From a virus, in IMG/VR virus record IMGVR_UViG_3300006753_000034, positions 1-31,766 of that record: DNA of 31,766 nt. One strand, 5' to 3'. Position 1 is the first letter of the stretch. Each line of letters begins with the position of its first letter. Both the position numbers and the translations under genes were made by a program. Positions 24,421 to 30,241 of this stretch are shown here, piece after piece. The notes beneath the pieces were generated by a model. That model searched no databases. It was not told the origin of the DNA and worked only from the letters and a program-made list of their open reading frames with translations.

Positions 24421-24441
24421 GTGTTCCCAAAATGGGAACAC
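24421..24441. promoter_or_regulatory. Perfect 21-bp palindrome, probable operator
   Basis: Arms GTGTTCCCA and TGGGAACAC separated by AAA. It lies between the terminator and the next ribosome site, just where a promoter for the three-gene cluster 24464-25238 should be. No U-tract follows, so an operator is more likely than a terminator. Confidence 0.6.
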
Positions 24442-24463
24442 CTAACAAACTATGGAGTATGCA

Positions 24464-24640
24464 ATGCCAATCGACGAACAAGTAGGACTACTCACCACTG
24501 ACCTAATGTATTGGGAAGGTAAACTCTCTGCTGCTGAACAGGTGGAAGAGAACAAATCAATCAGCGAGATCAAAGGGTTCATAGCTCACATCAACAACGA
24601 GCTATTCAGACTTGGCGATCTCCTAGATATTGAGGTATGA
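24464..24640 (+). CDS. Hypothetical acidic protein (58 aa)
   Basis: The ATG at 24464 has GGAG six bases upstream; an ATG four codons earlier lies on the ribosome site. The 58 residues (MPIDEQVGLLTTDLMYWEGK and onward) look like a two-helix acidic protein (SEIKGFIAHINNELFRLGDL). No family is recognised. It is the first of three tightly packed genes: its stop is inside the ribosome-site region of the next. Confidence 0.6.
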   Translation: MPIDEQVGLLTTDLMYWEGKLSAAEQVEENKSISEIKGFIAHINNELFRLGDLLDIEV

Positions 24641-24642
24641 AC

Positions 24643-25002
24643 ATGACTAGCACAATCGAAACACCAACTGCCGATGCACCATTAGATGAGCGCATTAAAC
24701 TGCGTGAAGCTAAAATTGCAAAGCTAGAGGCAGCAATGGCTGGCACTGAGGCTGAACTAAGCGTAGCTAAAGCAAGGCTTAATGCAGTAGAAGTTTTGTT
24801 TCGTCCGGTAATCGAAACAATCTGCGCGGAACAAATCGACATTGCGATGGAGGCTATGGATATTAGTTCCTTAATTGACAATGCCTATCCAACGGTAGTG
24901 ACAGAAGATAATGTCTACGAGTATGCTGTCACCGAAGATGATCTCAAAGAAAAAGTCGTTGATGTTATCAGCAACCTAGACTTTTCTATCGAGGTAAACT
25001 AA
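24643..25002 (+). CDS. Hypothetical coiled-coil protein (119 aa)
   Basis: Two ATGs are close together; the one at 24643 has GAGG seven bases upstream. Residues about 15-55 form a coiled coil (LREAKIAKLEAAMAGTEAEL), followed by an acidic region (TEDNVYEYAVTEDDLKEKVV). It is strongly acidic overall. Function unknown; acidic early proteins of phages often bind host enzymes, but nothing here identifies a target. The stop overlaps the next ATG (TAATG). Confidence 0.6.
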   Translation: MTSTIETPTADAPLDERIKLREAKIAKLEAAMAGTEAELSVAKARLNAVEVLFRPVIETICAEQIDIAMEAMDISSLIDNAYPTVVTEDNVYEYAVTEDDLKEKVVDVISNLDFSIEVN

Positions 25003-25238
25003 TGGGTAGAATGTCCGACCTTCTAATTGAAATGCAAGAGCAAGGACTATTGCTAGAGCAACAAGGATCAGATTATCCTGAGTGTTTAACTGCAACCATA
25101 CTCGCGGAGACAATCGTGAACCAGATGTGTGATGTTGGTTACATAACACCGGAGCATAAGCTCCAAGCTTTACATGATGTGGAAACTATCATTGAATACA
25201 AACTTGGTATTCACATGACAGCCTTCACACAGTCATAA
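25002..25238 (+). CDS. Hypothetical acidic protein (78 aa)
   Basis: The start forms TAATG with the upstream stop, with GAGG seven bases before it. The protein is acidic and helical (MSDLLIEMQEQGLLLEQQGS) with two cysteines. It is the last of three coupled genes and ends just before a strong terminator. No family recognised. Confidence 0.6.
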   Translation: MGRMSDLLIEMQEQGLLLEQQGSDYPECLTATILAETIVNQMCDVGYITPEHKLQALHDVETIIEYKLGIHMTAFTQS

Positions 25239-25241
25239 GAA

Positions 25242-25280
25242 AAGGGGACACCCTCACGCCGCGAGTGTCCCCTTAATTTT
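25242..25280 (+). terminator. Intrinsic terminator
   Basis: AAGGGGACAC pairs perfectly with GTGTCCCCTT (10 bp), with further CTC/GAG pairing inside, followed by AATTTT. It closes the three-gene cluster. Confidence 0.8.
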
Positions 25281-25309
25281 GAAGCCGCTAAGAAAGATAG
25301 GCAAGGTGC

Positions 25310-25513
25310 ATGGTAAAGAAATATATTACGATCTTCAAGTCTGATGGTATCGGTAGTTTCTTTTACGACCACAACAAAGAAGTCTTAAAGATGAATGGTC
25401 AACATGCCAGGAGAACAGATACTTATTCTTTATTTAAACTTCTGCACGAAAAGATAAGGGAGTGTAAAGAAAGAGGGATAGATTATAAAGTCAATCAGCT
25501 AAAGGATGATTGA
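25310..25513 (+). CDS. Small basic protein (67 aa)
   Basis: A 67-residue protein starting MVKKYITIFKSDGIGSFFYD, with a basic middle (KLLHEKIRECKERGIDYKV). AAGGTG lies only three bases before the ATG. It is monocistronic: a terminator precedes it, and a leftward gene converges on it about 40 bp downstream. No family recognised. Confidence 0.5.
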   Translation: MVKKYITIFKSDGIGSFFYDHNKEVLKMNGQHARRTDTYSLFKLLHEKIRECKERGIDYKVNQLKDD

Positions 25514-25555
25514 TATGGTAGATTTTATTTTAGAATTACTGTTTCATCTGTTGCT

Positions 25556-25732
25556 TTAATCTTCTTCAAGTCTCTTGAGCCAGTAGTCTTTTAAGTCTTG
25601 TCGAGAAAGCTGGTTGATATATCTTTGCTCTGCTCTAGCTTTTCTGCTTGGCATCTTTCCATGAACTACAGCTTGGTAAGATACGTTCGTTCCTTTTCGA
25701 GCGTTGTCTATTATCTGCTTAATTGTTTTCAT
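25556..25732 (-). CDS. Small basic protein (58 aa) at the end of the leftward control block
   Basis: A 58-codon frame starting MKTIKQIIDNARKGTNVSYQ and ending DYWLKRLEED. Its ATG lies within the last codons of the PD-(D/E)XK nuclease gene (overlap 14 bp), so translation may be coupled; no separate ribosome site is evident. It is rich in Lys/Arg/Gln with a central VVHGKMPSRKARAEQRYINQ. The compact basic helices suggest nucleic-acid binding. It is the last gene of the block led by the two helix-turn-helix proteins. Confidence 0.55.
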   Translation of the reverse strand: MKTIKQIIDNARKGTNVSYQAVVHGKMPSRKARAEQRYINQLSRQDLKDYWLKRLEED

Positions 25733-26042
25733 TAGTCATATCAAAAAAGGTGCTGAGTGGAACAACAATTAGCGGGTCATGGCGATCTTCGATAAGAAAG
25801 AGTGCGTCATTATCAGCAAGGTAGTCTTTGATTTTTTTCCAAAATATATTTTTAGAACTGCGAGATTTAACTTCCGTAATTATTCTACGATTTAAAAGTC
25901 CATCAATAAATACATCACCGGAGAACTCACCGCCAGCCGCACCAGATAAAGGTACTCTGTGTGCTGGATACCCTGCCTCAACACACAAGGCTACAATCTT
26001 ATTTTCCCCACGATTACCTTTTAATTTACTGCGACTTGCCAT
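25719..26042 (-). CDS. PD-(D/E)XK nuclease, Holliday-junction-resolvase-like
   Basis: A 107-residue protein starting MASRSKLKGNRGENKIVALC. The frame extends further upstream, but through the neighbouring gene's coding region and without family similarity. The catalytic pattern is complete: Glu13 in GNRGE, Asp43 in FSGDVF, and Glu57-Val-Lys59 in ITEVKSRSS, with the family-like RVPLSGAAGGEFSGD between. Archaeal-type Hjc resolvases and related phage nucleases share this layout. It may resolve recombination intermediates made by the exonuclease/annealing pair encoded at 26955-28804, or act in defence; its location with repressor-like genes is odd. It overlaps the upstream HTH gene by 17 bp. Confidence 0.75.
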   Translation of the reverse strand: MASRSKLKGNRGENKIVALCVEAGYPAHRVPLSGAAGGEFSGDVFIDGLLNRRIITEVKSRSSKNIFWKKIKDYLADNDALFLIEDRHDPLIVVPLSTFFDMTNENN

Positions 26043-26274
26043 CAACCGGGACCAATTCAAATGAACAAGAAAGGGCATCAGCCCAACGTGATAAAGATGA
26101 AGCATGAGGGACACGCATTCCGCATTCCCATTTGCCACATAATCCTTCGGCATTATCAAGTGCCAAGTCTATGTCACGTTGGGCAAGGCCAAGGTATTTA
26201 CGCCTTAACCGTAGCTTTTCAACAAGCATGAAGTCATTAAAACTGTAAGGATTTCTGTCCTTAAGCTGCGTCAT
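26026..26274 (-). CDS. XRE/Cro-like helix-turn-helix protein (82 aa)
   Basis: Residues about 17-72 fit the Cro/CI-type helix-turn-helix: VEKLRLRRKYLGLAQRDIDL, then a recognition region around NAEGLCGKWECGMRVP and ALSCSFELVP. The LaQrDi...l.....l.kWE.G.r.p spacing is classic. The ATG has AAGGG seven bases upstream and overlaps the previous gene's end by 14 bp. It is likely a DNA-binding regulator working with the first HTH protein on the palindromes at 26474 and 26601. Confidence 0.75.
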   Translation of the reverse strand: MTQLKDRNPYSFNDFMLVEKLRLRRKYLGLAQRDIDLALDNAEGLCGKWECGMRVPHASSLSRWADALSCSFELVPVDGKSQ

Positions 26275-26461
26275 GTATCATCCCTTGCATGGTAGCCATA
26301 ACTTTACGCGCACTATCTTCATTGGGTGTAGTCTTATTATTCATCCACCGATAATAGGTGCTGTCCTTGATACCGGCATTGATGCAAGCCAACCGAAGAT
26401 CAATATCATTCTGATTTGCAATCGCTATCATCTGGTCGAAGTATGAAATAAAAGTAACCAT
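26261..26461 (-). CDS. Putative helix-turn-helix regulator (66 aa), first gene of control block
   Basis: A 66-residue protein starting MVTFISYFDQMIAIANQNDI. Residues about 20-50 (LRLACINAGIKDSTYYRWMN then NKTTPNEDSAR) look like a helix-turn-helix of the XRE type: 'a...aGi..sTyyRw.n....P' is frequent in phage and prophage repressors. It is the promoter-proximal gene of the leftward block, and its own promoter carries an operator, so it is the best candidate for the repressor of both divergent promoters. The exact family is not certain. Confidence 0.65.
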   Translation of the reverse strand: MVTFISYFDQMIAIANQNDIDLRLACINAGIKDSTYYRWMNNKTTPNEDSARKVMATMQGMIHDAA

Positions 26462-26473
26462 GCCCTATTACCT

Positions 26474-26489
26474 ACTGCATATATGCAGT
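26474..26489. promoter_or_regulatory. Operator 1 within the leftward promoter
   Basis: Perfect 16-bp palindrome ACTGCATATATGCAGT. On the minus strand it starts four bases after TTGACA (26498-26493, a perfect -35). The -10 is not clear, but the operator would cover the spacer of this promoter, as in autoregulated repressors. It shares CTGCAT-N2-ATGCAG with 26601-26616. Confidence 0.75.
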
Positions 26490-26545
26490 CCATGTCAACA
26501 GCTAACAACATATAGATAAATATTAATAACCCAAAGGGTCTGAAA

Positions 26546-26575
26546 CCCCCGCCCCTCCTCAAGTGAGGGCGGGGG
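26546..26575. terminator. GC-rich hairpin between divergent promoters
   Basis: CCCCCGCCC...CTC pairs with GAGGGCGGGGG (about 11 bp, one bulge). There is no U-tract in either direction apart from GTTTC on the minus side. It lies between the two divergent promoters, where neither transcript should pass; it may block stray transcription. Confidence 0.4.
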
Positions 26576-26594
26576 TGTCAACCCCTTTTAACTC

Positions 26595-26623
26595 TTGTGC
26601 CCTGCATTAATGCAGGATATAAA
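26595..26623 (+). promoter_or_regulatory. Rightward early promoter with operator 2 in its spacer
   Basis: TTGTGC (-35, 26595-26600) and TATAAA (-10, 26618-26623) are separated by exactly 17 bp, and that spacer is the 16-bp palindrome CCTGCATTAATGCAGG (26601-26616) plus one base. It shares CTGCAT-N2-ATGCAG with operator 1. It should drive the operon starting at 26653 and be blocked when the palindrome is occupied. Confidence 0.75.
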
Positions 26624-26652
26624 TAATCACTGCCAACCAATGGAGATCAGCT

Positions 26653-26958
26653 ATGTCTGATGATATTATCCGTATGATTACCGATACCGTCACCGATACC
26701 AACGCAGCTATAACAGAACACCGTACCCTTGGCGCAAAAGCCGAGCATATGCGTATCAGAATGAAAATCCAACCCAACATAGATACCATCGTTGAGTACA
26801 ACGAAAGGATCAAAGGGATAGCCAATGAACTTGTTGGCGATCAGTACCACACCCTGCTGCATATCACCGAGATGATAGACATATGTGCAGCATCAATCCA
26901 AGAAGCCGTGGGCGAACCTACTTTCACCACTGTTTACATGAAGGAAAAAAACAAATGA
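26653..26958 (+). CDS. Hypothetical protein, first gene of recombination operon (101 aa)
   Basis: The ATG has GGAG seven bases upstream and lies about 30 bp after the promoter. The 101 residues are helical and without cysteine clusters except ICAASIQEAV near residues 76-86. It starts MSDDIIRMITDTVTDTNAAI. No family is recognised. Its stop overlaps the exonuclease start (ATGA), so it is coupled to the recombination genes and may be an accessory to them. Confidence 0.65.
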   Translation: MSDDIIRMITDTVTDTNAAITEHRTLGAKAEHMRIRMKIQPNIDTIVEYNERIKGIANELVGDQYHTLLHITEMIDICAASIQEAVGEPTFTTVYMKEKNK

Positions 26959-27857
26959 CCATGAAACAATTCTCCGCACCTACATTCAATGCCGAACAAC
27001 TTGAAGCCAGACGCAACACCATCGGCGCCTCAGAAATAGGGCGTGTTATGAATGGAGATTGGGCCAGCCTATACAGGGAAAAAATTGGAGAGGTCGAAGT
27101 TGATCTATCCGATGTATTCCAAGTACAGCTTGGCAAACACACTGAACTGTTCAATCTCTACTGGCTGATGAAAACCAAACCCGAATACTTTGATGATGAA
27201 AGCCGTAATCTAAACGAGCGCATCATCAATGGCGGCGGGATTCAGTCCATCAATCAATCTGATTGTAATGCCATCTCAGCTACACCCGATGGATACTGTT
27301 GCATCAATGGAGTGCTTGGCGTAGTCGATACCAAGCACACCAACGATAATTCATGGGGCAAGGAGAAGTACGACACCCCGGAAGAACGAGTGATAGACAC
27401 ATACAAATGGCAGATGCAGCAACAGATGCTATGTACTGCTCACTCTATCGCCATCATCTCCCCCATCTACGGTAATAAATTCGGACCACCAATCATTCTG
27501 CATAAAGATGAAGAGATGCAGCAACAGATCATCACCGAAGCCGAGAAGTTTTGGGAACATATCGAACTGCGTGTGCCGCCCGAAAATCCAGATGCTATTG
27601 AAGGGCCGAAAGTAGAACATGACAATATGCGTGTTATATCAGAGAAAGAGTTCAAAGGATGGAACGCATACTCTGAATGGTGCGACTTGGTTCCGGATTA
27701 CATTGCATCCGAGAAGGCAGTCAAACGAAACAAGAGCATAAAGGAATGGCTTAAAGGTGCCATGCCTGACGATGTGAAGTCACTCACCGGCAACGGACTA
27801 ACAGGGAAGCGCGACAAGCGTGGTCGCGTTACGTTTAAGTATGGCCCACAATCATAA
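26955..27857 (+). CDS. YqaJ-like viral recombinase exonuclease
   Basis: A 300-residue protein. The start at 26955 overlaps the upstream stop (ATGA), with AAGGA nine bases before it. It shows the YqaJ/lambda-exonuclease layout: IGASEIGRVM (residues 23-32), LGKHTE (59-64), ATPDGY (109-114), VVDTKHT (123-129) and the WQMQQQM helix (152-158). The metal-binding set would be Glu64, Asp112, Asp125 and Lys127; most relatives have Glu rather than Asp in the E-x-K position. It should degrade one strand 5'-3' to expose single strands for the annealing protein encoded at 28127. Confidence 0.85.
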   Translation: MTMKQFSAPTFNAEQLEARRNTIGASEIGRVMNGDWASLYREKIGEVEVDLSDVFQVQLGKHTELFNLYWLMKTKPEYFDDESRNLNERIINGGGIQSINQSDCNAISATPDGYCCINGVLGVVDTKHTNDNSWGKEKYDTPEERVIDTYKWQMQQQMLCTAHSIAIISPIYGNKFGPPIILHKDEEMQQQIITEAEKFWEHIELRVPPENPDAIEGPKVEHDNMRVISEKEFKGWNAYSEWCDLVPDYIASEKAVKRNKSIKEWLKGAMPDDVKSLTGNGLTGKRDKRGRVTFKYGPQS

Positions 27858-28125
27858 GAAAGAATGGTGGGAGTTCCATAAGGATAATCCAAAAGTCTAT
27901 AAATTATTCTGCAAGTTTACGCATGAAGCTATCGAAGCTGGCTGCAAAAACTTTGGAACCAATGCCATTATCGAACGAATCAGATGGGAAACTAATGTCG
28001 TCACCCGTAGCGATGATGAGTTCAAAATAAATAATAATCATGCACCATATTACGCACGATTATTCATGCACTATAACCCTGAGTACGAAGGTTTCTTCCG
28101 TACTCGCCAGTTATTAGGAGAGTAG
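27841..28125 (+). CDS. Conserved phage protein of unknown function (94 aa)
   Basis: A 94-residue protein starting MAHNHKKEWWEFHKDNPKVY. The patterns EFHKDNPKVYKLF, TNAIIERIRWETNV, FKINNNHAPYYARLFMH and PEYEGFF recur in a widespread phage protein placed among recombination and replication genes; its role is unknown. It overlaps the exonuclease end by 17 bp and has only a weak ribosome site; a GTG seven codons upstream is an alternative start. Confidence 0.7.
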   Translation: MAHNHKKEWWEFHKDNPKVYKLFCKFTHEAIEAGCKNFGTNAIIERIRWETNVVTRSDDEFKINNNHAPYYARLFMHYNPEYEGFFRTRQLLGE

Positions 28126-28126
28126 A

Positions 28127-28804
28127 ATGTCTGACGAACCAGCAATCCTCAAAAAGAACATGGCATTATGGAATACAGTGTCTAAAACCAACCCCAAACA
28201 TACCAAGAAAGTAAAGTTTGGGCGTGAGTTCACCGCAATCGATCCACATTCCCAAATCCAAGCAGCCACAGGAGCCTTTGGCGCAGCCGGTAGGGGGTGG
28301 GGATGGAATATTGAGAGGGTAGAATACCCCTCGACCAATGAGATAGCCGTATTGGTGCGCCTATGGCATGGAGAGCGGGACTGTACCATCGAACAATGGG
28401 GCCAATGCGGATTGTATATCGATAAGAATGACACCAGAAAGGACGGTGATTGCTTTAAGAAAGCAACAACCGATGGACTAACCAAATGTCTGTCCTATCT
28501 GGGCTTCAATGCCGATGTATTCCTTGGCAAGTTTGACGATAGCAAGTACGTCAAGAGCATGGAGAATGAATACGCCGAGGTGAACGATAACCCCAACGCA
28601 CCCACGTTAGATAACAATGAAGTCGGATCATTGAACACACTGGTTTCAGCCTTTGACAGTTGTAAGAAGGATGAAGAAGTGGACAAACTCTTTACCGACA
28701 ACCAAACATTCATGAAGAAGCTAAAGGATGGAGGTTACAAAGAGTATTCATCTGTTGCCAACGCCTACAAGAAGGCAAAAGCTAGAGCAAAAGGAGATAG
28801 CTAA
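28127..28804 (+). CDS. RAD52-like single-strand annealing protein
   Basis: A 225-residue protein. The N-terminal half has HSQIQAATGAFGAAGRGWGW (residues 41-60), a beta-strand region with WHGERDCTIEQWG, and the signature CFKKATTDGLTKCLSYLGFN followed by ADVFLGKFDDSKYV (109-142). This 'A.TDgltK.Ls.LGf.aDvf.GkFDd.kYv' pattern belongs to phage RAD52-like/Erf-type recombination mediators. The C-terminal third is charged and variable. Together with the YqaJ-like exonuclease and the SSB-like protein it forms a phage recombination module. AGGAG lies six bases before the ATG. Confidence 0.78.
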   Translation: MSDEPAILKKNMALWNTVSKTNPKHTKKVKFGREFTAIDPHSQIQAATGAFGAAGRGWGWNIERVEYPSTNEIAVLVRLWHGERDCTIEQWGQCGLYIDKNDTRKDGDCFKKATTDGLTKCLSYLGFNADVFLGKFDDSKYVKSMENEYAEVNDNPNAPTLDNNEVGSLNTLVSAFDSCKKDEEVDKLFTDNQTFMKKLKDGGYKEYSSVANAYKKAKARAKGDS

Positions 28805-29079
28805 TGAGTATGCAGAAAACAAAGAACGCCGTTGTTGTCACTGGTAAATACACCAACAACGCCGGTGAAGAAAAGAACAGCTACATGACAATCGGATCGT
28901 TATTCGAGCGTGAAGATGGTAGCCTTGTAATGAAGCTTGATGCTGTCCCGGTAGGCAGCGAGTTCTCTGGGTGGGTAAACTTCTATGACCCCAAGCCAAG
29001 GGATGGACAGGCAAAGCAAGAGCCTAAACAAGAACAACGTCTTGCGGATGATCTCGACGACGAGATCCCATTCGACTAA
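28804..29079 (+). CDS. SSB-like single-stranded DNA-binding protein (91 aa)
   Basis: A 91-residue protein with an N-terminal strand pattern (KNAVVVTGKYTNNAGEEKNS then YMTIGSLFEREDGSLVMKLD) compatible with an OB-fold, a charged linker and an acidic tip DDLDDEIPFD at the C-terminus, the hallmark of SSB proteins that recruit partners. The start forms TAATG with the upstream stop and has GGAG seven bases before it. It is shorter than bacterial SSB. It should coat DNA exposed by the exonuclease and work with the annealing protein. Confidence 0.7.
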   Translation: MSMQKTKNAVVVTGKYTNNAGEEKNSYMTIGSLFEREDGSLVMKLDAVPVGSEFSGWVNFYDPKPRDGQAKQEPKQEQRLADDLDDEIPFD

Positions 29080-29104
29080 CTGAGTTGGTTGACAACCCAG
29101 TGAA

Positions 29105-29148
29105 GGAGGCAAGCACCCCAATACGATCCCTCTCGTATGCTTGCCTCC
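29105..29148. terminator. Long hairpin after the SSB-like gene
   Basis: GGAGGCAAGC pairs perfectly with GCTTGCCTCC; inside, ATACGA pairs with TCGTAT. There is no U-tract on the plus side, so it may be a processing or mRNA-stabilising hairpin rather than a terminator. Confidence 0.5.
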
Positions 29149-29173
29149 GGATCTATTCACATGGAGAAATCAA

Positions 29174-29374
29174 ATGAAACAAATGAAATGTTCTATCTGT
29201 AAAGGTAAAATTGAAATTCATCGCAATCCAGACACAAATCAAATCATATGGAATCAAGGCAACAACGCCGATCCTATCAATGATGGCCGATGCTGCGATA
29301 ACTGTAATGCAACGAAGGTTATCCCCGCACGATTTGAAATGCACCGCACTCAAATAAAAACCATTGAAGCATAG
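29174..29374 (+). CDS. Zinc-ribbon protein (66 aa)
   Basis: The ATG at 29174 has GGAG seven bases upstream; upstream codons of the frame lie in the hairpin region. The protein starts MKQMKCSICKGKIEIHRNPD and has two cysteine pairs, C-x-x-C (CSIC) and C-x-x-C (CDNC, preceded by another Cys), a zinc-ribbon arrangement. It is basic and probably binds nucleic acid or protein. It precedes the DnaA-like gene by two bases. Confidence 0.65.
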   Translation: MKQMKCSICKGKIEIHRNPDTNQIIWNQGNNADPINDGRCCDNCNATKVIPARFEMHRTQIKTIEA

Positions 29375-29376
29375 CA

Positions 29377-29679
29377 ATGACTATCTTTGAAATGATAGCA
29401 GCAAGATATAGTATCTCTGCCGAACATCTAAGAGGAGAGCGTAGGCACCAAAAGATAGCCGATATAAGAATGATAGGATACTGGTGTTACCGGGAACTAA
29501 CCGAACTCAGCTTCCCTCAGATAGGCAGGGTATTCAATCGAGATCATTCCACTGTCCTTCATGGATGTAAACGAGTTGACAAACTAATAAGAGATGGTCA
29601 ACCAGTTGGCATCGAAGCACAACAAACCCTCCACATAATAGAGAACCATTACCACAATCAGATAGAACTAGAGCTATGA
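29377..29679 (+). CDS. Stand-alone DnaA domain IV-like DNA-binding protein (100 aa)
   Basis: The whole protein matches the C-terminal DNA-binding domain of DnaA: ISAEHLRGERRHQKIADIRM (residues about 13-32), YWCYRELTELSFPQIGRVFN, then the DnaA signature RDHSTVLHGCKRVDKL (55-70). The AAA+ ATPase part is absent. Bacterial domain IV binds DnaA boxes at oriC; a phage version could bind an own origin, recruit or block host DnaA, or regulate transcription. The stop overlaps the next start (ATGA). Confidence 0.8.
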   Translation: MTIFEMIAARYSISAEHLRGERRHQKIADIRMIGYWCYRELTELSFPQIGRVFNRDHSTVLHGCKRVDKLIRDGQPVGIEAQQTLHIIENHYHNQIELEL

Positions 29680-29777
29680 CATACTTCATAGTCCTTTCTA
29701 TTGGCTCATTGATAATTGCTATTGCTCTGATTGTCGGTACAGTAAAGGTGGTTTTGGAGTTAAAGGCTGAACGATGA
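29676..29777 (+). CDS. Single-TM mini-protein (33 aa)
   Basis: A 33-codon frame with ATGA overlaps at both ends. Its translation, MTYFIVLSIGSLIIAIALIV followed by a basic tail, is one membrane segment. It lies immediately before the secreted cell wall hydrolase. The position and topology would suit a small holin-type or accessory lysis protein; with only one helix its role is a guess. Confidence 0.6.
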   Translation: MTYFIVLSIGSLIIAIALIVGTVKVVLELKAER

Positions 29778-30241
29778 GGACATTACTCGCATCGCTGGTT
29801 ATTTTCTGCGCTGCGGTCCCGGCATATGCTGATGAGGTAGCACGGAGGTGCATGGCAGAGGCTATGTACTTTGAGGCGCGGGGCGAGGGATGGCGAGGGA
29901 TGCTGGCAGTAGGCGTCGTCATACAGAATAGGGTGCGTCACCCGGACTATCCCAACACGGTATGCGCCGTGGTGCGTCAAGGCCGCTATCGGAACAGCAC
30001 ACCCGTCCAGAACCAATGCCAGTTCAGCTACTGGTGCGACGGCAAGCCAGAAGAGGCCACAGACGAAGACGCTCTAGGCCAAGCTCTGGATTTATCACAA
30101 ACGCTACTCGACAGCCGCTTGACACTCATCGGCCTGGAAACCGCCACCCACTATCACGCCCGGTCGGTAAATCCGGCCTGGGCGGAACGCTTCCGGCTCT
30201 GCAAACAGATAGGAGGTCACATTTTTTATGATGGAAGATGA
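29774..30241 (+). CDS. Secreted SleB-type cell wall hydrolase
   Basis: A 155-residue protein with a signal peptide (MRTLLASLVIFCAAVPAYA, likely cleavage after residue 19) followed by a Hydrolase_2/SleB domain: CMAEAMYFEARGEGWRGMLA then VGVVIQNRV, YPNTVCAVV, CQFSYWCDG and the late AT-HYHAR. The acidic residues Glu34 and Glu38 of the EARGE element are the likely catalytic region. Such enzymes cut peptidoglycan (SleB is a lytic transglycosylase of spores; relatives occur in proteobacterial phages). Export by Sec would allow lysis without a large holin. GC content looks higher than in the genes upstream. Its end overlaps the convergent lysozyme by 16 bp. Confidence 0.85.
   Translation: MRTLLASLVIFCAAVPAYADEVARRCMAEAMYFEARGEGWRGMLAVGVVIQNRVRHPDYPNTVCAVVRQGRYRNSTPVQNQCQFSYWCDGKPEEATDEDALGQALDLSQTLLDSRLTLIGLETATHYHARSVNPAWAERFRLCKQIGGHIFYDGR

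Noticed and set aside
25515-25559. 14-codon hydrophobic frame MVDFILELLFHLLL with AAGGA upstream
   Set aside because: Too short to support; it sits in the convergent gap and may arise by chance, although the ribosome-site spacing is reasonable.
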